DNA of 64,000 bases from Cladochytrium replicatum (Eukaryota > Chytridiomycota > Chytridiomycetes > Cladochytriales > Cladochytriaceae). The stretch spans positions 372,001-436,000 of the forward strand of contig JAHLKD010000005.1 of the NCBI GenBank assembly GCA_025526935.1, written 5' to 3'. Positions 32,284-43,209 of the stretch are shown piece after piece. Each line of letters starts with the position of its first letter. The first letter of the stretch is position 1. A program made the position numbers and the translations under genes. The notes below the pieces were generated by a model. That model did no database searches. It saw nothing but the letters and a program-made list of their open reading frames with translations, and was not told the DNA's origin.

Positions 32284-35200
32284 TCACACTTGTTCTGTCT
32301 CATCTTCATCTTCGTCTTCGTCGTCCTCCTCGTCTTCGTCCTTCACAAGCTGTTCCTCTTCCTCGAATGCCATGAGAGGCGACATGGGTCCAGGCGACGC
32401 CCTCAATCGCGCCATCCCAAGCCCAAGCGGTCCCAAACCAAGCATTCCGACCGACATTCGGTGCCCTAGACCATCCTCTGTGCCATCTGCTTCTTCAGGT
32501 GGAGCCGAAATTTCCAGACCAACGGGAGACACTCCAGTTCCAACTGCAGCAGCTGCATATGCGCCAGAACGAAGTTTCTTCTCCAATACCCTGAACAACC
32601 CAAAGCGGAAGTGATCTTTGATCGAGGTCGACGAAATCACGAGCTCCATAAATTCCTCGCGAGCGGCCCAGCGGGGACGGTAGACATACTTTGAACTTCC
32701 TTTCACATCCGTAACTGCGGTCGTCGCTTCGAGTCTGAGCTCTTTGGGCTTTTTACCAGCTCCCGTGTCCAGCGTCGCAGTCCTGCTGGACGAAAATGTG
32801 TTCCCAAGAGGATCAGAAGCCGACCTCGTGCCCCCCACGCTCTTCTTCCCGGCGGTCTTGCGCCGCTTCATTTTTGACGCCCATCCACCGGATACACCGT
32901 CCTTGGTCCCCTCTGCATCTGCCGACTTATCCTTAGAACCAAAGGCCCATCGTCTACTTTTCTTCTCCTTTTGTTGCCTCGAAAGTTTCCGAAGGTTCCG
33001 TTGGATGACACGGCTCACCTTCGGCTGACCCTTCTGGAGAATACGCAACGTGTTCGTCCTGCGGTTTCCGAATAGCGGCACTTGCAAAAGTCGCGGAGCA
33101 CGCTCAGGCTCTTCCTCCTGTGTGCCTTCCATATCTATTTGTCCAGTTTCGGCGGTTTGATGCCCATCCATCGCCACCTCAATCTCATCTTCTGTCTCTG
33201 CATGATGGACTTCGAACCTCACGCGTCCTCCATCCTGCATCTCCTCTCCATTCAAGCCAGCCCGAATCTGACGCAGACGCATCTGCATCTGCACTGCAGG
33301 GAACAGTTTGCGCCGAGCGCCCATAAGCACCGCACCCATAGCTCCACCAGCATTGCGGAGGTGAGGCCGGAATGCAGATGACATCATGCTTCCAGACTCG
33401 AAACTGGTCAGCGTGTGACTCAGGGACGTTGCGTCCCAATCTGTGGGTCGGAAAACCCCTGGGCTGTCTGGACGAACCTCCGAAACATGGCGAGAAAGAG
33501 TCTCATGAAGCGCTTCGTGGCTAGCTGGGTCAAGAGGGCTTGCAGGAGCCACCGCAACGGCAGCGCCGTTCATTCCAATCAGCACCTGGAACGAGTTTGG
33601 ACGAGAGGACCAAGTAGGGTTGATACCAGACAGCCGCACATCCCGGGGAAGAACTGCACGTCCTGGAAGAGGCGATGCGGGTGCATCAATCCTTGGGCTC
33701 AAAGGTCTGTCAAGCGAAGGGTTCTGCTCATCGAAATTCACGCGGAATGAGCTATTTCGCTGGAGAATAGAACGCACCCCAAGTGCACTGGTTGAGCCCC
33801 TTGATCGCGATAACGATGCGTGAAGATGATCCATGGCTTCCTCAAACGTGTGGTGCACATCGGGAATGGACGCGCCAGCGACTGATGTGCCTTCGTTCCC
33901 GCTGGAGTCTGAATCAGTCGAAGGACCAGGAACTTGATTTCGCAGTGCGCTGGAGTTCGATGTGTAGCTGGCACTAGAAAGTTCCGGGGACGAGGTGCGG
34001 ATAATGTGCTCGCGAGGGCTTCCAATACTCGCCAGATCAAGCCCGCGCGATAGACTGCTGTTACTCAACGCGCTGCAGAGAATTGGATTCCCGCTGGCAT
34101 TACTTACGTTCTTCGGCGTCAGATTCACTGGGGTAGGGCTAGTTGCCTGCACTGGTTGCGACTCCGTGCTTTCTGTAACAAAGTCGCTGGGTTGCGTTGA
34201 TGGGTCGGCCTTATCATCTACTCTCAGTTGAGGCATTGCTTGTGGCGGCGAGACCGTATCGCTTGGTTGATTCGTTGGGGGATTGCTATCCAAGTTTTCG
34301 TTTCTTGCAGCGTTGCCTTCCGTATCCTTCATCCCAGCAGCGTATAAGCCAAACACTGGTGATCCTCCTAACGCCAATCCAAATCCACTTCCAACTCCGG
34401 CTGTGTCGACTAATCCCGGTACACCAGCGTTTGCGCTAAGCGAAAACTCCACTCCATTTTCATCGAAATCCCAATCACGCCTTAACTTTTCGAGATAGAG
34501 CACACGACCAGGCAGAAACATCTGGCTGCTCGGCAAAGTCGCTCTGTTTTCAACATCATCTTCGGCACCACCAAGCGACTTTGTATGTATCTTCACTTCT
34601 TCCGCTTCTTCAGTACGGCCGAACATCAAGTGGTGTCCTGCGAAGCTGGGATTTGTCTTTCGCAGCGCCATGATACGGGCCACCCACTTGTTGAGAGGTT
34701 TTCCATCTTTCGTTGTCATAGGACCGAAGTTGTTGGTCAAGTCTCCAAGTGATGATCGTCGACGCTCTTGTAGCTTTCGGCTTCGACGCATTGTCCACCC
34801 AACGTTATCGGCTAGAATAGCCCGTTCAGGCTGTGCGAGGGATTGCTCGGCCAACCGCAATTTATGCAGCTTGTGTGTCTTGCTCGTTTGCCTTGTACTG
34901 CTCCGTCTGAGCATGCTCCCAGCCTTTGGCGAGCTAGGTCCAGCAACTGCGATAGAACCAGCTTGAGAGGCAATACTGTCGGAACGGACCAGAGTGGTGC
35001 TTGCTGCAGGCGGGGGTTGACGGATCTGGTTTGCAGACATGGCGGCGAGTGTATGATCGCTAAGGCGACGCGAAATGATGTTTGTGGCACTGGCTTCGGC
35101 ATGAGCATTCTCAGACTCTTCAACAATGTCCAGCCGGGTCTCATCCGCTGGGTTTGGAGATCGACGAGCGTTTCTTTCCATACTCGACACCGGCGTAGCG

Positions 35201-37224
35201 TATTCCCGCTTTAGCTTCTCCATCTCCGCTTCCAACTCTTGCCGTCGTAGCCGCACGTTCTCTTCCTCCTGCGCCTTTAGTTGTTGCCGCATCATCATCA
35301 TTCGCTTTCGTCTCTTCCTTCGCTGGCGTTCTCCGGCTCCGCAACACTGGTTACCAAGGACGGAGCCGAGAACCTGCCATTTCGCCATTTGTGCGGTCGA
35401 CAGTAGCCGCCCGACATCCCACTTCATCACCTCCATGGAGTTTCGAGACACTCTTGGCACCATGTCGTCACCAATTACTACAGAAATGCAGAACTGTTCG
35501 AAGTATTCTGCCGCCTGTGGAGAAAGAAGACATCCGGGCGGAGCGTAAGCGAAGCAAATGGCACTTGCGAAGTCGCTTTGACGCAAAAGCAAAGTTGTCA
35601 CGGCAGCGACACCCTAAACAGACCAAGTTAACAAGGCGTCCATCAGAGTGTTAGCCCGCCTTACAGCTCCAAGTGAATGACCGCAAACAACCAAACGGTA
35701 GTTCAGACATCGTGAAGCCGGATCGTTGAACAATGTACGAAGGTGGTGTGCGGCATCGGTCAATACTACTTGACTGGTTTCTAGCATTCCAGAATGCACC
35801 ATCTGAAGTGGAGGACATCCCATCTCTCTAAGCTCCTCAATTACTATTGCGCTCTGCGAGTACCGTAAATCTACAAGCACATCCGCTGCGGAATAGGTAC
35901 CACGGATGGCGAGAATGACCGCTTCCGCCTCGTGATCCAATGCAATGAAGAAAGGCGACTTGAACAAGTCGTTTGCAGAACTGTGGTGAACAATCATCTC
36001 TGGAGCCAACTGCTTCAACTCGGTCTGTGTGTACGCAAGTTCCGCGTATCGATAGAAATATAGTACGTCTGCGATATCTTCAGCTTTTGGAAGCAAATCG
36101 GCGTAAAGTACGGTTGACTCCGCTACTGGTTCTGGACAATTGTCCAGCACGGATGGCATAGGCGGTGTTGCACTCGCAGAAGCACTGCCATCCTCGTGGA
36201 TCCCCAGTCGGAAGGCGATCTGTGCATTTCCTGTAATCGGTGGTGAACAATCGCCGTCGACAAGCTCGGGTGTAGCACGTGAAGAGCCAAAATGATTTAT
36301 GGCTGTAGTCCCACCTGAAGACTTCCGTTTTCGCCTTTCAGCTTCCTTCTTCACTTCCTCCTCGTGCTTCTTAATCTCCGCCAACTGTTTAGCTCGGAAG
36401 GCCATATGCGCACGCCGCTTTGATTGCTCATACCGCTGTCGACGCTGGTCACGCTTCAGCAAGATAATACCGATCAAGATATCGGAAGGTGCCCAGTCAA
36501 CATCGTGGAAGTAATGTGCGAGTTCGTTCGCGACTTCGCCCATGACATTCTTCCCGTTGTTCAGCTCCCGATACGCTCCACATGTGAGCCAGCGTAGACG
36601 CTTCTTCCAGAGCTGGTAGTAACGCTCAAACGACTGGGTGATAGGGTTCTTTGAACCCATCATCATGAGAACGAGGAAAAACGTCCAAAAAATGTGAATG
36701 ATGAGTGCCCATATGAGTGCGGATTGGATGAGAATGTGGAGGCTGTATGTGTGATCGGCGGGGCAATCTGTCGTAAGCGGCTCGTATTCTCGTGGGTTGT
36801 TCATCACCCATAATCCATATATGTGTACCAGCTGCGTACAAACGGACGGAAACTTCAGTCTCTACGTAGGCACACACTAAAGTCATGTTTTATCGCTCAC
36901 CCATGTTACGACTGTTAGTCCCATATGAAAATGGGCAATTGGTGTGAGCCAAACGCGAGGACCTTCTTTTGCAATGGTCCCCGACATTGACAGGAGCAGC
37001 ACCACTAGGTTGGTAGGAAAGTCTACGCCAAGGACCGCCATGTACGAAAGCACGTAAGTCCTCAGGTGCCATGACCATTCACATGGTCCGAAGTGCACAG
37101 TGCAGTACGATGCAATCGCTAGGGTGAGCCAAATGGCGCTGAAAAAGATGCCGTACGTAGACGGCACATAAAGATCATCTAAGGCAACGTCCAAATGACG
37201 ACCAAATAGAACGAGACGGCCCAT
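32284..37224 (-). CDS. sn1-specific diacylglycerol lipase, DAGL-like
   Basis: Multi-pass class-3 lipase releasing 2-monoacylglycerol from diacylglycerol at the plasma membrane. Exons 37224-36901, 36861-35665 and 35613-32284 give about 1616 aa. The start MGRLVLFGRHLDVALDDLY matches the DAGL N-terminus. Four TM helices fall within about residues 20-160. The lipase core has LAIRGTYSAADVLVDLRY (oxyanion region and an Asp-rich strand) and the nucleophile elbow VVCGHSLGAGVAAV, which is split by the second intron right after GHSLGA. After the core come CFAYAPPGCLLS, GDDMVPR and a tail of about 950 residues, mostly disordered, with acidic, Ser-rich and basic blocks and a final acidic run. Human DAGL-alpha is about 1040 aa, so the tail is unusually long. 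Confidence 0.88.
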
Positions 37225-37790
37225 CGCTCAACTACGACTCCACGGAGGACCCCCACCGCAAAGGATTGTAGTAAGATAGAAGTTGAGTGGAAAGCAGACG
37301 GTGCGAATCTTCGAAGAAAAGTTGGTCGAAAGAGTCTATGTCCAGAGCAACGAAGAAATTCCGATTTGTGAACGCCACTAAGTGTTGAGCATATGCTAGT
37401 TGTTCCAACAAGGCTAACTTGATTGTTGTTGTACACGCGCAGTGCAGCGAACCGACGGAAGAGGGAGACGCGAGGTTCTTCCGTGTTGCGTGCGGCTCGG
37501 CCGAGGTCCACCGATGCCTAGTTGTTGACCTGACGGTGTTCGGCGAATGTAAATTGGTGGTCAGCGGCTTGGACCCCAGACCAGCAAAATCTAAACTGTG
37601 ATTGCGGAAAAGGTGGGTGGAATGAAACGAGTTTAGAGTAGACTCTGCTTTCGAGGGCTCACGAACAGTGGTACAGGGTTATTTATGCTGTTGCTACAAT
37701 GGATTTGATTGATTGGGGATATAAATCATGGACTGCTTTGAAACCGAGCCTCGCTAAATTCTTTATCAACATTCAATAATAATGGTTAAG
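37225..37790. other. intergenic
   Basis: Upstream of the DAGL gene. No supported feature; a 60-codon plus-strand frame at 37419 is not convincing. Confidence 0.45.
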
Positions 37791-38811
37791 TGCATCATCG
37801 CTTGATCTGAGTGAAAGCCGTCGTAATTCCCAAACAGGGACTTGAAACCCATCAGACGGCTTACATTTACCACTGGGCTGGCCTTTGGGACCATGGCACT
37901 GCGGGCTGAAACTTCTCTAAGAAGGAGGATCAGAGCATCAAGGATCACGAGCTCCCTTGCTGAATCTTGCAGCTCATGGGTTGTGTCCGTGATCGACAGT
38001 CACGGCTCCGCTGCTGGTCTGTGTATGAGCTTCTTGTCCATTGCGTAGCTGACAGAGGTGAAATTGGTCGGGGGTGCGCTTGATCTACAGACATGGGAGC
38101 GTCATTAAGCCAGGTAAGGAAACTACTACTGTATTTGTCCAAAAAAGTGGCCCACACTGGAGACAGTTTGCCAACATTCGCGAAAACAGTTCGCAAGATC
38201 AACCTTGTTAGGTGAATACTTCTCTTCAAGTCCGCATGCGGACTGAGGACTTTCCTCCATATAAGCTTCTGATGTCCATCACAACTACCGAAACGTCGAA
38301 ATCGAACTTGTGCGCAATCGTCGAAGACCTTTTGCCAAATATCCCTCTTGCGCCAGTTGCAGACGCGGAACCATCAGCCATCAGCGTTACCACTTCCAAC
38401 AACCACCCCTCTAAACATCAGCTTCATTGCAGCAAGATAACGGTCAATCTACTCGTCCGTGGGACCACGGTCAGGAACAGTTGCTGTCGGAGTTCGGAAG
38501 GCACTGGCAAAGGCACGTTTCGGATCCAGACTGATCGACAACATGGAAGCCTGAGCGACCCATACGCGAGAAGCAGACGTAGAAAGCGGCGTCTTACGTA
38601 TCAGGAAGGATCTTGATGAACGCCTCGATGCAGTGTTCCAGACGTAGATCGTCGCAGGTGACATAGGAGCCTCAGGAGGGGAGATCTTGTCTTCATCGGG
38701 TCCAACGAGATTGAGAGCCGAACTTGAAGTGTTCACGACGGCCGTACCATTGGTTCCTCCTCCAGAAGTTCCGATGATAGGTCTAGTCTGAGCAGCATCC
38801 ATAGAGGCCAC
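37791..38811 (-). pseudogene. unresolved, possibly decayed multi-exon gene
   Basis: Minus strand with protein-like pieces in changing frames. From an ATG at 38811: MASMDAAQTRPIIGTSGGG. Then DDLRLEHCIEAFIKILPDT, a GTAAG intron, LDPKRAFASAFRTPTA, PTDE, an in-frame TAG, IDRYLAAMKLMFRG, FDFDVSVVVMDIRSLYGGK, VGKLSPVWATFLDKYSSSF and ELVILDALILLLREVSAR. The pieces have the composition of one helical protein, but splice sites join only some of them. I do not recognise the family. It could be a real gene with missed introns or a relic. Confidence 0.35.
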
Positions 38812-39661
38812 GATGAATTAGAAGTCGAGAGTGCAAGGTGGGTGGTTTACCCTTGTTGTGTGGAAGGTGTGTGTTTTGTGGGAACTATTCAGAGGAAAGG
38901 AAGCACTTGGTGATCTCAAACTGTTGAAAATGGAGGAATAGAATGGTCGGGGCTGTTGATGGGCAGCAAGGCACAATAATGATGGCTTGGCCTGGCGACC
39001 GCCCAGTTTGTTTTGTCGTAAAATTTGTCTGTATGGCAATGGTCCGTTTAAAACCAAACAAAATTTTCTGCGGCACCAGAGGACAGATCTTAATAGAGCA
39101 AACATGAGGGCAAGGTCCCAATTTCGTACACTTATGTCATTGAGGAAGGGTGCTCTAGTGACCAGAATGTCATTGAGGAAGGGTGCTCTAGTGACCAGAG
39201 CTACAGTAGGCATCCTAATAGAGGCATGGTTTTCAGTGAGCCGATGAAAAACATTAAGGCATATGGCTGGCAGAACTCGTGGGGTTTCCCATCACAGTCG
39301 TGAGCAAGGCAGCAACAATATCTTAAAGGGGAGAGAACTTATCAGATTTGTCTCAAAACCTTAAGCAGTTGAATAATTCATGTGGATACCGCGTCCATAA
39401 GACCTAGCCAAAAAAGCGAATGCTGCCCACCAATCAAACATTATACTGATGTAGATTTTCATCTCACGGGCATTAAAAAGAGTCTGTTTTAGATGGCAGG
39501 GCAGCTGCAGCTTGGAACGGCAGCACCTCCTCCAGCAGAACTTCTAGATTTTACACAAATAAGCTTAATGGTTCAGAAGAATCATTGATGACAAATAGAG
39601 GAAAACAAAAGTCAAAGTATAGCGGAATTTGAATAAATTTAGGTTCCCATGCAAAATCTCC
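38812..39661. other. intergenic with a 33-bp duplication
   Basis: No supported gene. Contains the tandem duplication listed at 39134-39199. Frames running through it (such as LRKGALVTR twice) only reflect the duplication. Confidence 0.45.
39134..39199. repeat. 33-bp perfect tandem duplication
   Basis: Two adjacent copies of the unit beginning ATGTCATTGAGGAAGGGTGC, at 39134 and 39167. Identical as read, so the duplication is recent or under no decay. Confidence 0.9.
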
Positions 39662-41399
39662 TCAGTTATTTCCCGGGTCTTCTCGAGATGGCTTCTCCTT
39701 TGCCACCTGATAACATTTCGCCGCAAACTCCTCGCACGCATCAGCAATAGCACACTCAAGCACACGCGCCCTTTGTCCCTCGTTCCATCGCGCATATCCA
39801 CCTGCAAACCTTTCTGCACCACGCCTATGCCCTATGTTTCCTGCCACGGAGTCCAACACACCGCTTAGCATCGCAACAACGCCCGGTCTGGCTGTCGACG
39901 GTGCACCTTCGGGATTTGGGGTCTCTTCAAAGGTTACGGGAGCAGTTGAAGCAGGAGCCGGTCGATATGCAATGCTCTGCGAGAGCACAACGGTGTGCCC
40001 CGACGGTGCGTCAGTGGTGTCATTTGGGAGGGGATGTACCACAAACACGAGGTACTGAAGATGTAATTGCACTTCCCAAGGCGTTTTGAGCTCTTGGAGA
40101 AAAGGCTGGGCCACCATAAACACAGCGTGTTCTTTCGCAGCGTGCGCGTCCACCTGTGATTCATTTGGTTTCTCAGGTGTCGAGTTAATGGCATGAAGCT
40201 TTTGCAGCCGCTCAGCAATGTGCTGAGAAATCAGCTGTCAGTCAAGCGTTATTACTGCAAACGCAAGATCGAAATACCTCTGCGTTTTTCATCGCTTCAG
40301 CATACGACGCAGCGGGTTTCGGATCCGGATCCTTAACGCTGTTGACCAGAACATTTGAGCAGAGTCCGACCTCGTTCTTTAGTACGGACGAGGGTATCGA
40401 CAGCCACCACTCGTTAGCAACCGCTTGCAAAAAGTCGTGTAGCGTATCGAGATTCTCTCCATATAATGTCTCTGCACATATCCAGACTGTAAGCGGACCG
40501 CTGAAAATGGAAGGCGGGCCGCCAGGGCCGCGGTGTCCATCGTGGGAAGTCTGTTCAGTGATCGGAGGAGCGATGGTGTCCACGAGGCCTTTAGTCAGGG
40601 TCGTGATTTCGGAGCCTATTGATTCGAAAGATCAGTGTCGACAAAAAGCCGAACTCCCTACTGATGAAATTACCAAACTTCCCAATCTTCTCCCGATTGG
40701 CACTGACGTCCGCCATGAGCTTCTTCACCACCGCGCTTTCTGCCGCTGATGACGAAGATGCTGCTACAGCTTTCCCGGTCTCTTCAGCCACTTGGCGTAC
40801 AGTCTCGAGACCTTTGGTCAGAGAAGCTGAAGTGACGGCGCTAACTTTGGCAGTCGCGGCTGTGGCGGTGGTCCAGAGCTTGTCCCAGCCCCATGCGCCC
40901 TCATTCGGAATGGGAGACACTGCCTGTGGGACTGAGGGGTTTGATTGCGTAAAGTGGGTGTATGTTTCCATTGGCGGATTTGTTGGTGGAGAAACGGGCG
41001 TGGGTGCTTTCGCGGGAGATTGTGGGGTAAATAGACCACCGGCTGAAGGAGGGTCAGGTTTGATGAAGTGAGGAGAAGGGGATTGTGGCGTGGAGTGCGG
41101 GGCAGAATCATTGCTATTCTTGATTGATTGTACAGCATTCGCAGGTGGAGTTCCGGCGATCTCATCGAGGAAACTCAGTACATCGTCTGCCACAGACGAT
41201 GAATTAGTTTTTGTGCTTGTCGCTGTGGTGGTTACAGGTTTGGCTGAATTAGGACTCGTAGATTTGAGCTCAGGCACGGTGAGCTGGTCGAGCTCTTCAA
41301 GAAATCTGGAAATTGACAGTTAATGCATTTTGAAATATACGATGGCATCTTCTTCACGTACTGCAGCACGTCTTTGCGAGTGCTTCCGGAATTCGCCAT
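39662..41399 (-). CDS. MTC1: MTC1 family protein (DUF5427)
   Basis: Homologue of maintenance-of-telomere-capping protein 1, a cytosolic/COPI-associated protein in yeast. Start at 41399: MANSGSTRKDVLQ, spliced to FLEELDQLTVPELK. It has the family's N-terminal (F)L(D/E)E(L/I) motifs (again at VLSFLDEIAG), a Pro/Ser-rich linker, the GAWGWDKLWTTATAATAKVS block, and after an intron with donor in GKFG the region SEITTLTKGLVDTIAPPI, followed by PLTVWICAETLYGENL, HIAERLQKLHAINS, VFMVAQPFLQEL and a C-terminus near AKCYQVAKE. About four exons. Divergent from the phosducin-like gene, with 59 bp between start codons. Confidence 0.82.
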
Positions 41400-41458
41400 G
41401 CGTTAAACCACTTCCAGAAATGTTGGGATAAGTGAGACATAGCCACAACTATGTTGCC
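41400..41458. promoter_or_regulatory. 59-bp divergent start-to-start region
   Basis: Only 59 bp separate the start codons of MTC1 (-) and the phosducin-like gene (+), so both promoters and 5' UTRs must overlap this and the neighbouring coding sequence. No specific motif identified. Confidence 0.4.
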
Positions 41459-42363
41459 ATGGAGGAGGATACGGCTGAGAGAACACTTGGGAAGGTGAAC
41501 GAGGTATGCATGGCATTGACACCGGTCTGTTGCAGAGTGAAACGATATTCTTCGGCAGAAAGAGATCATTGCGCAGAAGCCTAAAGAGCTGAGATCACGG
41601 AAGCAGAAATCGATGCAATGGTAGACCAAGCGATTGTGCTAAGTATGGACCCAAGGATCCATCCGATATAACTGTCGACGAACTGGACGAGCTCTTGGAA
41701 GAGGATGATGAAGATGAGAAAAGTGATCCTGTAAGCGATACGTTCTCTGATGCATTCCCAAGGACAGCAAATTCTGACAAACAAAGGTATCTCAGAGAAA
41801 ATCGAAAACAACGGCTAGCGGAGATGCAGAACTATGCTTCTCGAGCACGCTTCGGCACCATCAGAGAGATATCAAAACCTGACTATGCAACTGAGGTCAC
41901 CGAAGCTTCCAAGAACGTGTGGGTGGTCTTGCACCTCTATCAAACATATGTCCCGGCATCACAACTTCTAGGTGCACACCTGACAATCCTTGCGCGGAAA
42001 TATCCGACCGTTAAGTTCCTCTCAACTGTAGCGGACCGGTGTATTGAAAACTATCCCGACAATTTCACAATGCTTGTATGTTGGAGTTGGGAGCTGAGAG
42101 TGCAAGCGTTCGGCCTTACGGCGATCATAGGACGTAAGGCACCCAAAGGCGTTGCGAACGCTGCCTGGAAAGAGGAGTGTAGTCTGAGAGAAGTGGAAAG
42201 ATATTTGGACCAGCTGGTGACTTTCTCTGAAGCTATTGCTCCTAAGACTGGGAAAGATGATGAGGAGGAGGAGGAGGAGGAAGTGGAGAGAAAACGATTT
42301 GGTTTCCAGATCAGGACTGGGGAGCGAAAAGAAGTTGTTGATGATGACTGGTACGGAACCTAG
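41459..42363 (+). CDS. phosducin-like protein (PLP2/PhLP3 type)
   Basis: Thioredoxin-fold co-chaperone of CCT, involved in folding of actin/tubulin and G-beta-type clients. The C-terminal three quarters are clear: RKQRLAEMQNYASRARFGTI, PDYATEVTEASKNVWVVLHL, LARKYPTVKFLST, CIENYPDNF, VQAFGLTAIIG and an acidic tail. The N-terminal part (from ATG 41459, MEEDTAERTLGK) is troubled. After the first intron the expected EWNDILR.K reads E-TGA-NDILRQKEIIAQKPKE, then EITEAEIDAMVDQAI and KYGPKDPSDITVDELDE lie in two further frames. So the 5' part carries a stop at the conserved Trp and two single-base frame breaks, unless unusual introns are missed. The central DNFTMLVCWSWEL also deviates from the family. 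Possibly a decaying copy. Confidence 0.7.
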
Positions 42364-43209
42364 TAATTTAAGAACACTGTATATTTGATTCATTGGACAC
42401 AGCAATTTGTATTCCATATTATTGCAATTCGTAGGACCCTAAATGAGTTAAGCTAGGAGTTAGAAGATATTTGTATCAATCCAGTGCGTTTGAGATCATC
42501 CCCGACTGCTCAGAACCCCCCGCCAAACAAGAACCTGCGGTAAGAGCCATAATGTTTGCATCGTCACCATCGCATAAGCGACTCGAGTCTGGTGCCAACA
42601 ATTCTCGCATCATCGCATCCTCGAGAACCATCCATCCAACTAGAATACTCACATGTAAGAAAACTGATTGCTGTGGCGTAGGGTCCCAGCATTTTTTAAA
42701 CGAAGAGTTGAAATAAAAATAAATCCGAAAAAACGGTATTAATATAACGTATCAATCTACGAGAGTAAAAAGAAAAGAAGAGAGTCGCTACTATAATTCG
42801 CAAGTTTAAATAGCAATGAGTACTGTGTGCAGATCAAGTAAACTCAAAAAAGTTGTTGGAAATACGCGCCCTGACCTGCCCACGTTCCTTTCGGTTGAAG
42901 TGAAAAGTCAGTTGCCTATCAGCTTATCGGGAACAGCTGAATAAGTTCGAGTTGTTGCATTACAAGTCAACCATTCATTCGCAGCTTCGCTGTTCATCGG
43001 GAGCTATCTGCACCAGCAGCTTCCTTTCGCCAGGACCGAAATAGTTCGAAATTGGGCAGTGTCACGCACTCGATTTTTCTTCGGCATTTCTGAAGTTTGG
43101 TTCACCAATCAAAATTCGGCATTTTGTTACGCTCAGGATCACGAAATACACCAGGCATCGCCAATCTTTACTCAACTTAGTTCGAACTCCGTACATCAAA
43201 TAGCAACGC
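42364..43209. other. intergenic
   Basis: About 850 bp, AT-rich around 42700-42830. Short frames only; no RNA gene or repeat seen. Confidence 0.5.

Noticed and set aside
32744-35654. Several plus-strand frames of 80-150 codons
   Set aside because: Antisense shadows of the single 3.3-kb DAGL exon.
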